Shown here: in pieces, positions 36,669-48,228 of the stretch | Position numbering within the stretch: the stretch's first letter is position 1 | Layout: the number at the start of each line of letters is the position of its first letter | Assembly (NCBI RefSeq): GCF_037975245.1 | Contig: NC_092570.1 | Span: 6,181,001-6,245,000 of the forward strand | Direction: 5' to 3' | DNA length: 64,000 bases | Origin: Apostichopus japonicus | Lineage: Eukaryota > Echinodermata > Holothuroidea > Aspidochirotida > Stichopodidae | The notes under the pieces: model-generated | Database searches by the model: none | What the model was told of the DNA's origin: nothing | Seen by the model: only the letters and a program-made list of their open reading frames with translations | Position numbers and translations under genes: made by a program

Positions 36669-37988
36669 AAATTGCCTTAAGTGAACTGGGAGGATGCAGT
36701 TGTTTCACCAAAATATCCCGAAAAGATGATAGAAAGATAAAATGTTGTGGACTTACGACGTGGAATCAGTCACTAATGTAGTGGACAATGATTAATTTTG
36801 TTTTTGGTACTTAACAGGGAAACAAGAGATGTTTTGGTTAATTTGTGACTTTTCTTCCATTTGTAATGTAACCCATCAGCTGTGCTAGGTATGTATGAAT
36901 AGTATGATTTGGGATCATATTGAAAACATATGCACAGTTTGAAGGTTCTATGAAGAAACAAAAAGTGATGAAATACTTTGGTGGGGGTGGGCAGGGAGGG
37001 TTGAGAACGATTTCTGTGTGTGAACCTTTTGCAAACTTTTACTGAAATAACAGGGAAAGGAAAGAACAGTTGTGATATACATTGCATTCATTTCCCTACA
37101 TGTATACTATAATCCAGTAGATACACAAAATTTGGACACACATGATATGTGATTCATGTTTTAATAAAAATTGTTTTATTTGAGTTTTCTGAGAAAAGAG
37201 AAATTGAGGTAAAAGTTTTATCCATGGAAGAAATGTTTTGTTATGGGGACAAATACCAGCTGTTGGGCTGTTTACTTTTTCAAAAGCAGACTTTTCCCTC
37301 TGCTTGTGAGATAGTTGGGGAGGGGGGGGGGGATGGGTAGAATACTTTGGTCGGTGCCATACGGTCTATCCCAAGTAGGAGCCAATGACAGTCTTGCACA
37401 TTTGCAGCCTATAAAGTACTGATATCCTTAAAGTCCTGCACTGACATTAGAAACTCGGTTATTGTGGATGAGTTTGTTGGGGGGGGGGGGGGGGTTGAGG
37501 TTGTAATGGAGGGTGACACATGAAGTAAATTTATATATTTAGCTTGAGATTTCAAAGAAAAAGAAAGTATGATGATTATTAATATCACCTTGGTATTTTC
37601 CATATTCACCTTGATGTACATAGTATAACCATTACAAAGAGACAGGGTTCATGTTAGAATTTGTAACTTCCATTTCATTCAGAATGTTTTGTTTGTAACA
37701 TGTTAGCCAACATGCCTCATAGGTTTATTTCTTTCTTTTTATTTGGCAATGGTTCTTTGTTTTGACTTTGAAAGTTCATTTTTATCATTCTATTCTGTAT
37801 CCACTGTACATGATTTCTATAACACAGTTGTTTCCTTTACAGAGCGTTCTGTCTGTCATTCCTTGATGTCTCTGTTAACACAGTTTGTAGTATATGGTAT
37901 GTCTTCACTGTTGACAAGCAAGCAAAAGTAAAACAAAATTCAAATTTTCATTCAAATAAGTAAATCACTAAAAATAACATAATTGGTT
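36669..37988. other. FBXO36 3' UTR and intergenic
   Basis: An AATAAA at 37163-37168 is a candidate poly(A) signal about 500 bp past the FBXO36 stop. Poly-G tracts lie near 37321 and 37481. No further gene seen. Confidence 0.4.
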
Positions 37989-38342
37989 GTAATGAGATGA
38001 AATATATCCTATGGACAAAGGGAAGGAGATTATGGAGTAATTGATGTAAGAGGACATTAAAGGTAAAATGGAATGAAACAGACATGACAGTTGTGGCAAA
38101 TTCTAGATATTAATTTGTTGCTGATGGAGATGGACCATCTCATTTGTGAGATGAAGAAGGGGAGGGTGTAATGAGATGAAATATATCCTATAGACAAAGG
38201 GAAGGAGATGATGGGGTAATTAATGTAAGAGGACATTAATAAAATTGAATTAAACAGACATATGAAAGTAGTGGCAAATTCTAAATATTAATTTGTTGCT
38301 GATGGAGATGGACCATCTCATTTGTGAGATAAAGAAGGGGGG
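37989..38342 (+). repeat. Two-copy tandem duplication, 179-bp unit
   Basis: Units 37989-38167 and 38168 to about 38342 both start GTAATGAGATGAAATATATC and both contain GCTGATGGAGATGGACCATC. A few substitutions and small gaps separate them. Confidence 0.9.
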
Positions 38343-40459
38343 GGGGGGGCTGCCTAATTACAGAAAATAAATATGAGAAGATTGCCTACTGTTAATTTCT
38401 AAAAGCAGAAAATTGTAATTTTGACTCCACTAGGCAAACCATATCACCCAGGGGAAACCCAGTTTTGCAAATAACACTTGGTTATAACAAACCATTCAAA
38501 AGTCAACTTAGTAGTCGAGTTGTAATACACATTAGTACATATAATTTGATGTAAAAACAATGTTCTGCTATGTAGTAACTGAGGCGGCATTTCGTTTCAT
38601 GCTTTCAAGAAAGAGGCGGCCAAGTCGCTAGATTTTATTTTAGTAGTGAAAGAAAGTTGAATTGACTTTATAAAATAAAATAAAAAATATTACAAATCCA
38701 ATGTTATCCTTCCTTTTTAAATATGTATTCAATAAATCTTCAATTGTACATAATAAACCACATATAACATAAATAATATAATTTGAATAAAAATCTATTC
38801 AAGAAATTAAGCCATTGATGCTTAACACCTGCCGCTTTCCTGAAATTCGAATTGCCATAATTTTGTGAAAGTACGACATCACATAAATACATAAACATTA
38901 CATAATCATTGCTGCGACATGGAATCTATAATAAACAAACAAAATGTAAACCCTGAATTTCATGAGTCGACAACATGTGCGCACGGCCAAGCTCTTTAAA
39001 GAGGGCACTAATCAGCAGGAAGAATTGATTAGAATAAATCCTCATTAAATTCGTATTTGAAATAAAAAATGTGTTGTAACGTAACGAAATTATCCCAACC
39101 CACGCCACCCCATTAACATCTCAAACAGTTGAAAGGTATAACTTTTAATTTGCAGGCCTACACGAAAGGCATAACTGATAAATGACATGTAACAGTACAT
39201 ATCATGCATGTGCGTGTGTTGGTATTTATGTTCCGTTACATTGTCATCCCTGCTTCTCAGCAAATAATTTCACAGCGCACCTTCGTTATCTTAGAATTGC
39301 TGCATTTCACTAATGATGATTTATTGTAATGCCATTATAGTTATACACTGTTGAAATTAATGTTATGAGAGAAATGTCAAAACTTACAGTTCTGTGACAG
39401 CTGATTTCATCAAAGGAATCAAATGCAATATAATATGAAGAAAACATTTCTTTTTATAAGCATTGACACCTACACAACAACCATTTTCATTCGATTAATT
39501 TGAATAAAAACAAAAATTACATCAATTCTGTATACTGTTATTTAGTATGTAAACTTAAATGGTTGTAAATAACACACACAATAAGTTATCTTACAAACCG
39601 ATACTAAAAATACTAAATAATGTTACAATCGATATGCACGTGACAACTACACTATACTCATCCCATTACAAGATCAGAGAATGGGTATATTTTTAGAAAG
39701 TTGCATCTCAAAGTTGCATCTGACAGGTATAAAGTTCGGTTGGTCATAAAGCTCAATCAGCTGTATTTTAATTCACACTGGCATCATAATAACATAAAAC
39801 TCTTTGCCTATACACATGAATGCATCGGAATGTTAGTAAACTGGTACAATTTTGGCAAAGTATTAACGATTATTCGCGTATACCCAAAATAAAGACCAGT
39901 GAATTTTCTCTCTGAGGTGCCATTTTAATGTAGGTTTGGCGTACTCTTAAATAGAACGAATGTTGTTTACTGCCACGTGGCCATTAGAGATAATGTTTGT
40001 AAACGACAAGATTGAACACTGTAACCACTAATATAACATTTTAAAGAAGACGATTAAGGTATAGATCTAACAGCTGGAGAATGTTCTAATGAAATCCTCC
40101 TACATGGCAAGGTAAATGGATTTTTGCAGGGAAGTGTTGATACAACGCAATCTTCGTCAGATAGACTCAGTGCTATAATAATGATTACAGTATTTTCAAC
40201 AGAAATCGTGACTACTAACAATTTTCTTTTCGTACAAATGAGACTTTAAAACATATCATTTCATAATATAATTTGATCAGATTGTACAATGCTGATATGT
40301 TTACGGTATCCTTGATGAAAAATGGTCAGGAATTATCATGACCCGTTTCAGTGATAGGCTTACTCTTGGAGGAATGTGCTAAGATGAAAGACGTTTTAAT
40401 GCTTAGTTTTGGATGCATTAGTATCACCCAAAAGCACACATTTATGCGAATGGTTATGA
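38343..40459. other. Intergenic and probable 3' UTR of the zinc-finger gene
   Basis: AT-rich and without a recognised gene. The minus-strand 3' UTR of the adjacent zinc-finger gene must start here. One AATAAA on that strand is at 39325-39320, but its use is uncertain. Confidence 0.4.
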
Positions 40460-43400
40460 TCATTGAATATGCAGTGGCCACTTGACACCACTCTGGTAGT
40501 TCATGGTCTGATTTCTACTTGCAAAGTAACCCACATTACGCTCACAATTTTCGAAATTTGAAACATGGTTTGCAATGTTGGGATGAAAGCCATAGGGGTT
40601 GCTATTTGATGGTTGAACCTGATATCCAGCTGGGCGCCCAATAAACATTTGTTGCAAGCCTGAGCTTTCTGCCAATGAACCAACGTATGAATCCCCCACA
40701 GAATTGTAAAATGTCTGAAAACGTTCAGCGGGTAACCCATGAACGGATCCCACTTTTGTAGTGCATAATCTAGACTCAGCTGGGCGGTTACTGACGTTGG
40801 AAGGAATGTTGATATTGGCATCGATATGATTTTGTGGATGAGCTGGGACAAGATCCAAACTATTTCCAGAATGGTTAGAACGATGAATAGGTAAAAGCTG
40901 CTCGTAGAGTACGTTATTCTCAATACTGGGATTGTATCTAAGCGCTCCAACTGCACCATTATAACCACTGCTTTTTGAAAAGCCCGACGGGTCCGCAATA
41001 CCAATTTCGGCCAAACTGGGAGACATTGACAATCCATGGCTATGTAGACTTTGCAATCCCATTTCGGTTTGATAATTTGGAGTAAAAGTACTGTTTTGTT
41101 CAACGGGAGGTAAATATGGTGTTTTAGTACCCTGAGCGACACTAACAATATTGGGGATCAAGCGACAGACATTGGAATGTCCACTTGTATGATCGAGTAC
41201 TGCGGAATCCGAGCTACCTATCGATGGTTTGGTCTGGTTGTTCATCTGGCACTCATCATCATCGGAAATTGGTTCATATTTAGGAAGAAACATTCTCTCA
41301 GATAATGCCCCAGATGGATTCAGTTCGGTGGTACTGCAAGGATGGGTGTAATAACTACAACTTGAATCATTTGGTTCTTCCTCACGTAGAGGCTCCCGCT
41401 TTACTTTAGTGATTGTCGCTTCACTGCCAATGTCATTCCAGGTTGCAGCATTCCCAACTGATCCCCTGACATGGTCAATAAGCGGTACGCAAGGTGAAAT
41501 GTTCTCAATGCTCTGTGGATGATCTACAGAATGCTTGCTCACATCTACAGTGGATATTTCAAGAGGTTCCGTTTTAATGACAATGTTGGGATTATGAGTA
41601 AAAGAAGAAAGTGCTTCTCCTGTTAGACCATCAGGTTTGATTAAAGGTAAGGCTAAGTTGACGCTATTAGAGTGGTTCGTTCCAGCGTCTTGGCTTGTAT
41701 TATTAACAATAACCTCCGTTTTCATGTCGTCATTACTTGAGGTGTCGTTTTCTTTATCATTCATTAGGTCATACTCGTCCACAGGCTCAGGCGAAGGTTG
41801 GCTTGTGACATCACGCTTGGCTGTTACGACAACAGCGTTTCGATTATTATCCATTACTTCTGTTTCCGATTCTACATTTATTGCAACACAATTTGTGTCA
41901 CTATCGACTATATTACAATCAGACGGTAAAACACAAGGATATCTTACAAGTGAACGACCTGCCAACTCTTGAACAGTAACTTGTTCATTCTTTATACTAA
42001 CTCGGGAAGTTATTGCAGGACCTGGAATTGTGGAGTGACTTTCTTGTCCTTCACACCTGTTTCGGGAAGTCATCACCAGCGTTGGTAATTCAGCACTTGC
42101 ATGGTTACAACTGTCTTGCTCATGATCCACTGGTTCAGATTTGATTGAAGATGGTAACTCTTTAGATTTGGAATTTGACTTTAAGGTAAACTCGGTGTTA
42201 CTAGAATTGATGCCATGTCGCTGAAGTCTAGTATCTGCACCAGATAAATTTGTTTTTATATGACAAACAGCGTCTTTAATTTCACTTTGAAAATCCATCA
42301 TCTCTTGTTTAACTCTGATACTCTGATAGGAAGTTGCAACAAAAGTGGTCTCTGGAGTTGTTGGTGAAAGTTCGCACCTTTCAGATTGATTATATTCTGT
42401 ACTGATTCCCTCACGCTCCTGTTTGATAAAGCAGGTTCCATGGTCGACATTGTCTTGTAACTTTAATTTGACAAGCCGAACCCTTGCTACCTTCATCTTC
42501 ATATGTGCGATCACTTCCGTCTCGTTCGAGACATTTTCTTGCATTCCCTTCTCTCCGCAATATTCCACGGATCCTGTCATGACTTTTCGAACAAAATCTT
42601 GTTTTTCTCCAACCTTTTCACCGAGGTCCTCAGACGATACGTCGGACAATATGTCATCCTCATGTTCCTCGTGCTTTTCGCGATAGTCAACTGTAGATTT
42701 TAAACCCTTCAATTTCGATACTGTAGATCTAGTTAATCTTTGACGTGATACTGCATTACACTCATCTCGACCTTTTTCTGTGCATTGCTCTGTCCGCGGA
42801 GATGCTGTAACATGTTCATCCATAAATGAAGAATCCGAATCCGAATCGATGCATATTGATTCTGCATCTGTGCTTGGTTCTGAAGTTAAATCGGTGTCTG
42901 ACTCTGACGCTGTGTCTGACTCTGAGGTTTCAACTTTAGCCAATTTACGTGATTGTAATTGTAATGCCTGTTTACGTTTCCAAGTTTTGACTTGATGTCC
43001 TTCTAATGATGACTCCGAGTCTTCAACTTTAGACTGTTTACGTGATTTTAATTTTAATGCCTGCTTACGTTTCCTAGCTCTGACCTGATGTCCTTCTAAT
43101 GATGACTCAGAGTCTTGATGTCCTTTTAATGATAACTCCAAGTCTTCAACTGTAGCCTGTTTACGTGATTGTAATTTTAAGGCTTGTTTACGTTTCCTAG
43201 CTCTGACTTGATGTCCTTCTGATGATGAATCTGAGTCTTCAACTTTAGCATGTTTACGTGATTGTAATTGAAATGCTTGCTTTCGTTTCCTAGCTCTGAC
43301 TTTATGTCTTTCAAATGATGGCTCCGAGTCTTCAACTTCAGGTGGTTCACACGACTTTGATTGTAATGCTTGTTTATGTTTCGTAGTGTTACCTGGATGT

Positions 43401-46114
43401 CCTTCTGATGATGAATCCGAGTCTTCAACTGTAGGCTGTCTACGTGATTGTAATTGCAATGCTTGCTTACTTTTCCTAGATTTGACTGGATGTCCTTCTA
43501 ATGATGACTCTGAGTCTTCAACTCTAGGCGGTTCACACAATTTTGATTGTATTGCTTGTTTACGTTTCGAAGTGTAACCTTGATATTCTTCTAATGATGC
43601 CTGTTTAAGTTTCCTAGTTTTGACTTGATGTCCTTCTAATGATGACTGCGAGTCTCCAAATTTAGCCTGTTTACGTGATTGTAATTGTAATGCCTGCTTA
43701 TGTTTCCTAGCTTTGACTGGATGTCCTTCTAATGATGGCTCCGAGTCTTCAGCTTCAGGCGGTTCACACGATTTTGATTGTAATGCTTGTTTACGTTGCG
43801 TAGTGTTACCTTGATGCCCTTCTGATAATGTGTCAGAGGGATGATGTGTACGCATGTGCATACGGTAAGCATGAAGACTTCTCGGGTAGGAACCATTACA
43901 CTTTCCGCACAAGACAGTTGGTCTATTCACCTGCGCAGCAACAGCAAGTTTGTTATCTGTGGTCAACTGAGAACTGTTTTCCCATGTCAATAAATTTTGT
44001 TTAGGTTGATGCTGCAGCATTGTACTCGCCCCTATTCCAGTAGTTTGCTTTTGGCGATTAAGGAGTTGCGAGACAACGGGAGGAGGGATCCTGTTCATCG
44101 AATGAACGAAAGGCGCCTTCCAAATATTTCCCTGTAGGCTGTTCAATGCAATTTCTTGCAAGGGATGTTGCATTTGAACAGGGTTCGGATTGGTTACTAC
44201 GAGTACTGGCAAATTTATTAATGTAAAATTCGGTACCATTGCTCCAAAAGAAGGTGCCCCAGTGTCTGCTTGCATTGATGAAATTGCTTTCGGAGTATGT
44301 TGGAGTGGTTGTTGGGCAGGTGGAATGGTTAAAACGTTGGGTACACGCCTTATATCATTGAATTCCGTTGTAAGTTCTTTTCTTAAGATGGATTTCTCAC
44401 TTGAAAGGACACAATGTTGTTTATTTTCTCCAATTGAGTATTTCTTAACATGATTACACTTATCGAGATTTTCACATTCATGGTGGGCATCAGATGATGG
44501 ATCTGTAGCATGTGGATCGAAAATGTTCACATCATTGTTGGCAGTAGTTTGCTCAGTACCGGACGGAGTATCATTATCCTTCTCTGTACTTGAATCATCG
44601 AGGGATATCACTTTCTCAGATTGGGTTAGAGGAGAACTAGCTTTATAGGTGTGTTTGCCTTTGTGTGCCTCGCTTAAACTTAATTCAGGTTTTCGATAGT
44701 TCGAAATATCCTTGTTCACCGACGTCGAACTTGTCTCTGTTGGGTGACTTAATTTGTCTTGTTCTTCTAGGTCCATTTGTTCATCAGCCGGAGAACTGTT
44801 GTAATTTTGGTGAATCAATTTTAAATCGTTGTCGATACTACCATGTCTTTGCTCAGACAACGAAGAGGCTTTATCATATTTTTGACTATGTAAGAAATTG
44901 TTTTGAGTACTTAAAATGTCGACTTTCTTAGGTTCAGTTACAATTAGTGCTCTAAACATACTTACGTGTTTAGAGTCGTTACTTGCCGATACAATGCTGG
45001 AACTGTTTTCATTGGTGGATTTCAGAGAAACTGAATCAAGTTGCTTCTTTTCTTCGGAAGAGGCTCCTGCAGGAGGTTTACCACCTGCAGATTTTTGTTT
45101 CCATTCAGTATTGTCACATGGTGACTTTGCTTTGTCAATCTTCCATTCAGGGTCACTGTCACCTTCTCCTTCCGATTCCTCTTGCCCTGAGGTTTTCTTG
45201 TAAGATTTAGCTGAATTTTTCTTTTTCTTACAAAGTCGAGTAGGCAGCCGTTTTGTTGTCCACCTTTTTTGCTCTTTCGTAATTTCTGCAATATTTTCAT
45301 CTTCTTCATCCGTACCAGAGGTTACTGAGTCTTTGAGATCACCACCTTTGCTGTCTACATTTTGAAGCTCCGGGTGCGTCTTTTCGTGTTCACGAAGACC
45401 ACGTTTTGTTCTGTATTCCGAAGAGCACACCTTGCATTTCAACAAAGACTCTACAGCATATGCTCCTGTTATTTCGTGTAATTTTAGATGCCGATTCAAA
45501 TCTCGCTGTGTCCTGTACCTATTATCACACTTTTTACAATCGAGTAATACTTCGCCCTTCTTGTGGGTAAGGAGATGCCTGGTCAAGGAACAGCTCTGGG
45601 AAAATGAAAGACTGCACTTTGTACAAACGTACGGCATATCTCCTGTGTGAATACGCATGTGCCTTGACAACAAATTATGTCCAAAACTCTTTTTACATAT
45701 AGGGCATACCCCTCTTTGCTTCCCTTTGTTGTTTATGTTTTCCTGGTTGCCAGTATTCTGGGTTTTCTTCTCAACTGCATTGATGGATATTCTCTCCATG
45801 GAAGTTACACTTTTATCTTTGCATGCAGTCAAAGGTTTGGCTTGCGATGGGCTTGAGTTTAAGTCGGATTCTTTTTGGACAGTGTTGAAGACTCGAAGAA
45901 ATCCGTTCTGATCGAAGAGATGAATCATGAAACAATATCTTGCAACGTGTGTCCCCAGTTTTTCGACAGAAGTAAATGCTTGGAAACAGTGGTCACATTT
46001 GTACCACAAATCGTTTCTTGGGACGACTTCAGTATTACATGAACTCTTGGATGTGCCTCCATCATTCACATGCTCACCTCTGTCGATGATGGTCGAGAGA
46101 TTTGGAGTTTCCAT
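40460..46114 (-). CDS. Large C2H2 zinc-finger protein, 1884 residues
   Basis: A single uninterrupted frame in one exon. Zinc fingers: residues 40-61 (C-x2-C-x12-H-x4-C, atypical), 137-156 (one residue short between C and H), 164-184 (joined by an HTGDMPY linker), 193-213 and 227-247. A lone finger lies near 735. The rest looks disordered. Residues about 760-1065 are eleven copies of a 31-residue Ser/Lys/Gln-rich unit, followed by an acidic Ser/Asp tract. The last 700 residues carry repeated psi-K-x-E motifs (IKQE, VKQE, IKSE, IKNE, IKTE, VKRE). The family usually binds DNA and regulates transcription. A splice acceptor (TTCCAG, exon from 46128) sits 14 bases before the chosen ATG. The true start could lie in an upstream exon, since the frame stays open. 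No orthologue recognised. Confidence 0.85.
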   Translation of the reverse strand: METPNLSTIIDRGEHVNDGGTSKSSCNTEVVPRNDLWYKCDHCFQAFTSVEKLGTHVARYCFMIHLFDQNGFLRVFNTVQKESDLNSSPSQAKPLTACKDKSVTSMERISINAVEKKTQNTGNQENINNKGKQRGVCPICKKSFGHNLLSRHMRIHTGDMPYVCTKCSLSFSQSCSLTRHLLTHKKGEVLLDCKKCDNRYRTQRDLNRHLKLHEITGAYAVESLLKCKVCSSEYRTKRGLREHEKTHPELQNVDSKGGDLKDSVTSGTDEEDENIAEITKEQKRWTTKRLPTRLCKKKKNSAKSYKKTSGQEESEGEGDSDPEWKIDKAKSPCDNTEWKQKSAGGKPPAGASSEEKKQLDSVSLKSTNENSSSIVSASNDSKHVSMFRALIVTEPKKVDILSTQNNFLHSQKYDKASSLSEQRHGSIDNDLKLIHQNYNSSPADEQMDLEEQDKLSHPTETSSTSVNKDISNYRKPELSLSEAHKGKHTYKASSPLTQSEKVISLDDSSTEKDNDTPSGTEQTTANNDVNIFDPHATDPSSDAHHECENLDKCNHVKKYSIGENKQHCVLSSEKSILRKELTTEFNDIRRVPNVLTIPPAQQPLQHTPKAISSMQADTGAPSFGAMVPNFTLINLPVLVVTNPNPVQMQHPLQEIALNSLQGNIWKAPFVHSMNRIPPPVVSQLLNRQKQTTGIGASTMLQHQPKQNLLTWENSSQLTTDNKLAVAAQVNRPTVLCGKCNGSYPRSLHAYRMHMRTHHPSDTLSEGHQGNTTQRKQALQSKSCEPPEAEDSEPSLEGHPVKARKHKQALQLQSRKQAKFGDSQSSLEGHQVKTRKLKQASLEEYQGYTSKRKQAIQSKLCEPPRVEDSESSLEGHPVKSRKSKQALQLQSRRQPTVEDSDSSSEGHPGNTTKHKQALQSKSCEPPEVEDSEPSFERHKVRARKRKQAFQLQSRKHAKVEDSDSSSEGHQVRARKRKQALKLQSRKQATVEDLELSLKGHQDSESSLEGHQVRARKRKQALKLKSRKQSKVEDSESSLEGHQVKTWKRKQALQLQSRKLAKVETSESDTASESDTDLTSEPSTDAESICIDSDSDSSFMDEHVTASPRTEQCTEKGRDECNAVSRQRLTRSTVSKLKGLKSTVDYREKHEEHEDDILSDVSSEDLGEKVGEKQDFVRKVMTGSVEYCGEKGMQENVSNETEVIAHMKMKVARVRLVKLKLQDNVDHGTCFIKQEREGISTEYNQSERCELSPTTPETTFVATSYQSIRVKQEMMDFQSEIKDAVCHIKTNLSGADTRLQRHGINSSNTEFTLKSNSKSKELPSSIKSEPVDHEQDSCNHASAELPTLVMTSRNRCEGQESHSTIPGPAITSRVSIKNEQVTVQELAGRSLVRYPCVLPSDCNIVDSDTNCVAINVESETEVMDNNRNAVVVTAKRDVTSQPSPEPVDEYDLMNDKENDTSSNDDMKTEVIVNNTSQDAGTNHSNSVNLALPLIKPDGLTGEALSSFTHNPNIVIKTEPLEISTVDVSKHSVDHPQSIENISPCVPLIDHVRGSVGNAATWNDIGSEATITKVKREPLREEEPNDSSCSYYTHPCSTTELNPSGALSERMFLPKYEPISDDDECQMNNQTKPSIGSSDSAVLDHTSGHSNVCRLIPNIVSVAQGTKTPYLPPVEQNSTFTPNYQTEMGLQSLHSHGLSMSPSLAEIGIADPSGFSKSSGYNGAVGALRYNPSIENNVLYEQLLPIHRSNHSGNSLDLVPAHPQNHIDANINIPSNVSNRPAESRLCTTKVGSVHGLPAERFQTFYNSVGDSYVGSLAESSGLQQMFIGRPAGYQVQPSNSNPYGFHPNIANHVSNFENCERNVGYFASRNQTMNYQSGVKWPLHIQ
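42930..43840 (-). repeat. 93-bp coding tandem repeat in the zinc-finger gene
   Basis: About eleven units of 31 codons, two of them truncated. A-type units carry QSKSCEPP and B-type units carry LQSRKQ; both contain KQAL, EDS and EGH. The periodicity is visible in both DNA and protein. Confidence 0.9.
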
Positions 46115-46128
46115 ATCTTTCTTATTAT

Positions 46129-46493
46129 CTGGAATAAAACGGAAGCAAGCATTGGATTAAACTTGAGGTACATGTCTTCATAGTTAGCAAATAACAGTGC
46201 ACAACCCTATATCTCAGCTATAATGAATAAGGCTCACATAGATCAATGGGCTACATTTGCCCAATTAGCATTCCAACGTAAACATTGCCTAACTGTTGAA
46301 GGCTAAGCCGGTTTCAAATTTGAAAGAAAAGAGGACTAGTTAGCCTAAAGGTCGCCCGCAATGAGGTTGCCCACGTGTTACACCTGTTTGTATGTAAGAC
46401 AAGATAAAGATGAAATGAACCTGCACGTAAGATCCGATTATCGACAATTAAGGCTACGAATGATCGATAAAACGGCGATATACATCTGAAAGC
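46129..46493. other. Upstream intron or 5' flank of the zinc-finger gene
   Basis: This follows the acceptor at 46130-46129 on the minus strand, so it is intron if that acceptor is used. No upstream exon was recognised. Confidence 0.4.
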
Positions 46494-46620
46494 TTTCTAG
46501 TCACTTCGCCCAACAACATTTCGCCCAACTGTCATTTCGCCCAACCAGCCTGGTCATTTCGCCCAACCAGCCTGGTCATTTCGCCCAACCAGCATGGTCA
46601 TTTCGCCCAACCTTGATTAA
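46494..46620 (+). repeat. CGCCCAACC 22-bp array, copy 1 (6 units)
   Basis: A head, CTTTCTAGTCACTTCGCCCA, leads into 22-bp units of form CATTTCGCCCAACC plus AGCCTGGT. Each unit holds the palindrome ACCAGCCTGGT. The tail CCTTGATTAAAT is shared with copy 2. Confidence 0.9.
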
Positions 46621-46664
46621 ATCATCTGTTTTTTATCTCCATGATTAAATATGATATTTCAAAA

Positions 46665-46990
46665 GTGTATGTTATGTTAAGAAGCATGTTTACCGTAGGT
46701 CGAATTGTCGGTACACCCAAAGTTGATATGGTACCCGGAATGAGTATAACGTTTTTATCTTTACACTTGATGAGTTCATGGAGACTTTGGATTGTACTAA
46801 GAGGTGATAGTCACATTATGTGGCTTACAATGAATAATATTTTTTTAAGAAGTTGTTGATTTTGGTATTCAGGGCCTGTATACTATAAAATGGTATTTAT
46901 ATTGTTATTTATAGCAATAAGGACTGCTCTGTGCATGCTGAAATCATCAGTCGACAGTTTGGATGTACAAGAAAAAACACTATTTCATTA
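46665..46990 (-). pseudogene. LINE endonuclease fragment, copy 1
   Basis: Closely similar to the reverse strand of 50440-50740, which carries endonuclease motifs of a non-LTR retrotransposon. Frames are broken. It abuts the 22-bp array, and no target duplication was seen. Confidence 0.65.
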
Positions 46991-48047
46991 ATTGAAGCAA
47001 TATGTTCAATCAAATTAATCGTCCGGGTGAAGCAACTTACGTAAATTATGTTCCTCTTATGTGCCTCTGAGTGACCAAAATACCCCGACTCCAACCATCT
47101 ACTTCAAAATATCAATTTATGATTTAGCGGGCGTATGATCATGATTTTATGAAGTGATGAGGTTTGTTCAATCCGTGTCACTAATTGATTGTTACATTGC
47201 AATTCATGAAGGAATATTAACAACTAACTGGGCCCAGAACATAAGTTGACGAAAGGCTTGCGGGTTAAAGTTAGGAGACAGACACTACAAACTGGCACCT
47301 ATAGCAGCGATACAGGATAAATACTGAGTGAATAGGATGGCTAGGAATTTTATGTACCGTAAAGCATCACAAAAACAAATACGCAGCTAGAACGTAGTAG
47401 AGAATGACAGTCGCCGTAAGTATAGATGATGACGTACTTAATCATTCTTGTATATCTAGGCCAAATTAAGTCTTAATCGTGGAAGTTTTGTCGGACCGTC
47501 CAGCTTCAATGCGATACAAATTAAACATTTATGTGTCTGTTATACTGTATCTTGAATGTCTCATGGTATTTTGTCATCAAACGTTAAAGGCAGAGCCGTA
47601 ACTTCTCGGTTACGCCTTCCCGCTGAAAGCCCTATAGGCTTTGACTGTATAGGGCGTGGTCGGATACGTGTTACAGCGTAGAGATACCTTGTTGATGAAC
47701 GTAAACCAAATACTGGTTACTGAATGCAAAATGTTTTCAAACCGCTATGGTGTTCAGTTAGTCTTGAAAAGTAACAATTTAAATTGGCTCAAGTCATTAT
47801 TGTAGTTTTAGATACAGTACAGTATATCTCCCACATCTGGGACCAGAAATATACTTCACACAAGGATAAGTTGAGCTTCAATCTTCACAATTGTTTTTTT
47901 TAAAATAATTTTAATAAATGGAAGTCACTAACTTAACCTTACAACTAGCCACTAAACATCAACTTATAACTAGCCACAGCTGAATTATATCATCCTTGCA
48001 AGTTTTAAAGATTATCAAACAATAGCAGTTGTTGCTGTAGTTGGAAG
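46991..48047. other. Intergenic with a candidate structured stretch
   Basis: No gene. At 47587-47618 AAGGC/GCCTT and GTAAC/GTTAC can stack into one stem. At 47626-47654 AAAGCC/GGCTTT and CCCTATA/TATAGGG form alternative stems. No known RNA family was recognised. Confidence 0.35.
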
Positions 48048-48228
48048 CAGGACACTTCGCCCAACAACCATTTCGCCCAACTGCCATTTCGCCCAACCTT
48101 ACCATTTCGCCCAACCAGCCTGGTCATTTCGCCCAACCAGCCTGGTCATTTCGCCCAACCAGCCTGGTCATTTCGCCCAACCAGCCTGGTCATTTCGCCC
48201 AACCAGTCTGGTCATTTCGCCCAACCTT
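48048..48228 (+). repeat. CGCCCAACC 22-bp array, copy 2 (9 units)
   Basis: Nine CGCCCAAC motifs, the middle ones spaced exactly 22 bp. Head and tail match copy 1. Downstream to about 48600, a block with AAACGTTCGGGAATTGTT recurs three times. Confidence 0.9.

Noticed and set aside
40501-45911. Long shadow frames within the zinc-finger exon (for example 40501-41148 minus, 42423-42686 plus, 44916-45203 plus)
   Set aside because: They overlap the 1884-codon frame that has coherent zinc fingers and repeats, and they have no domain of their own.
48048-48228. CRISPR array
   Set aside because: Units are contiguous 22-bp repeats without unique spacers, in an animal genome.
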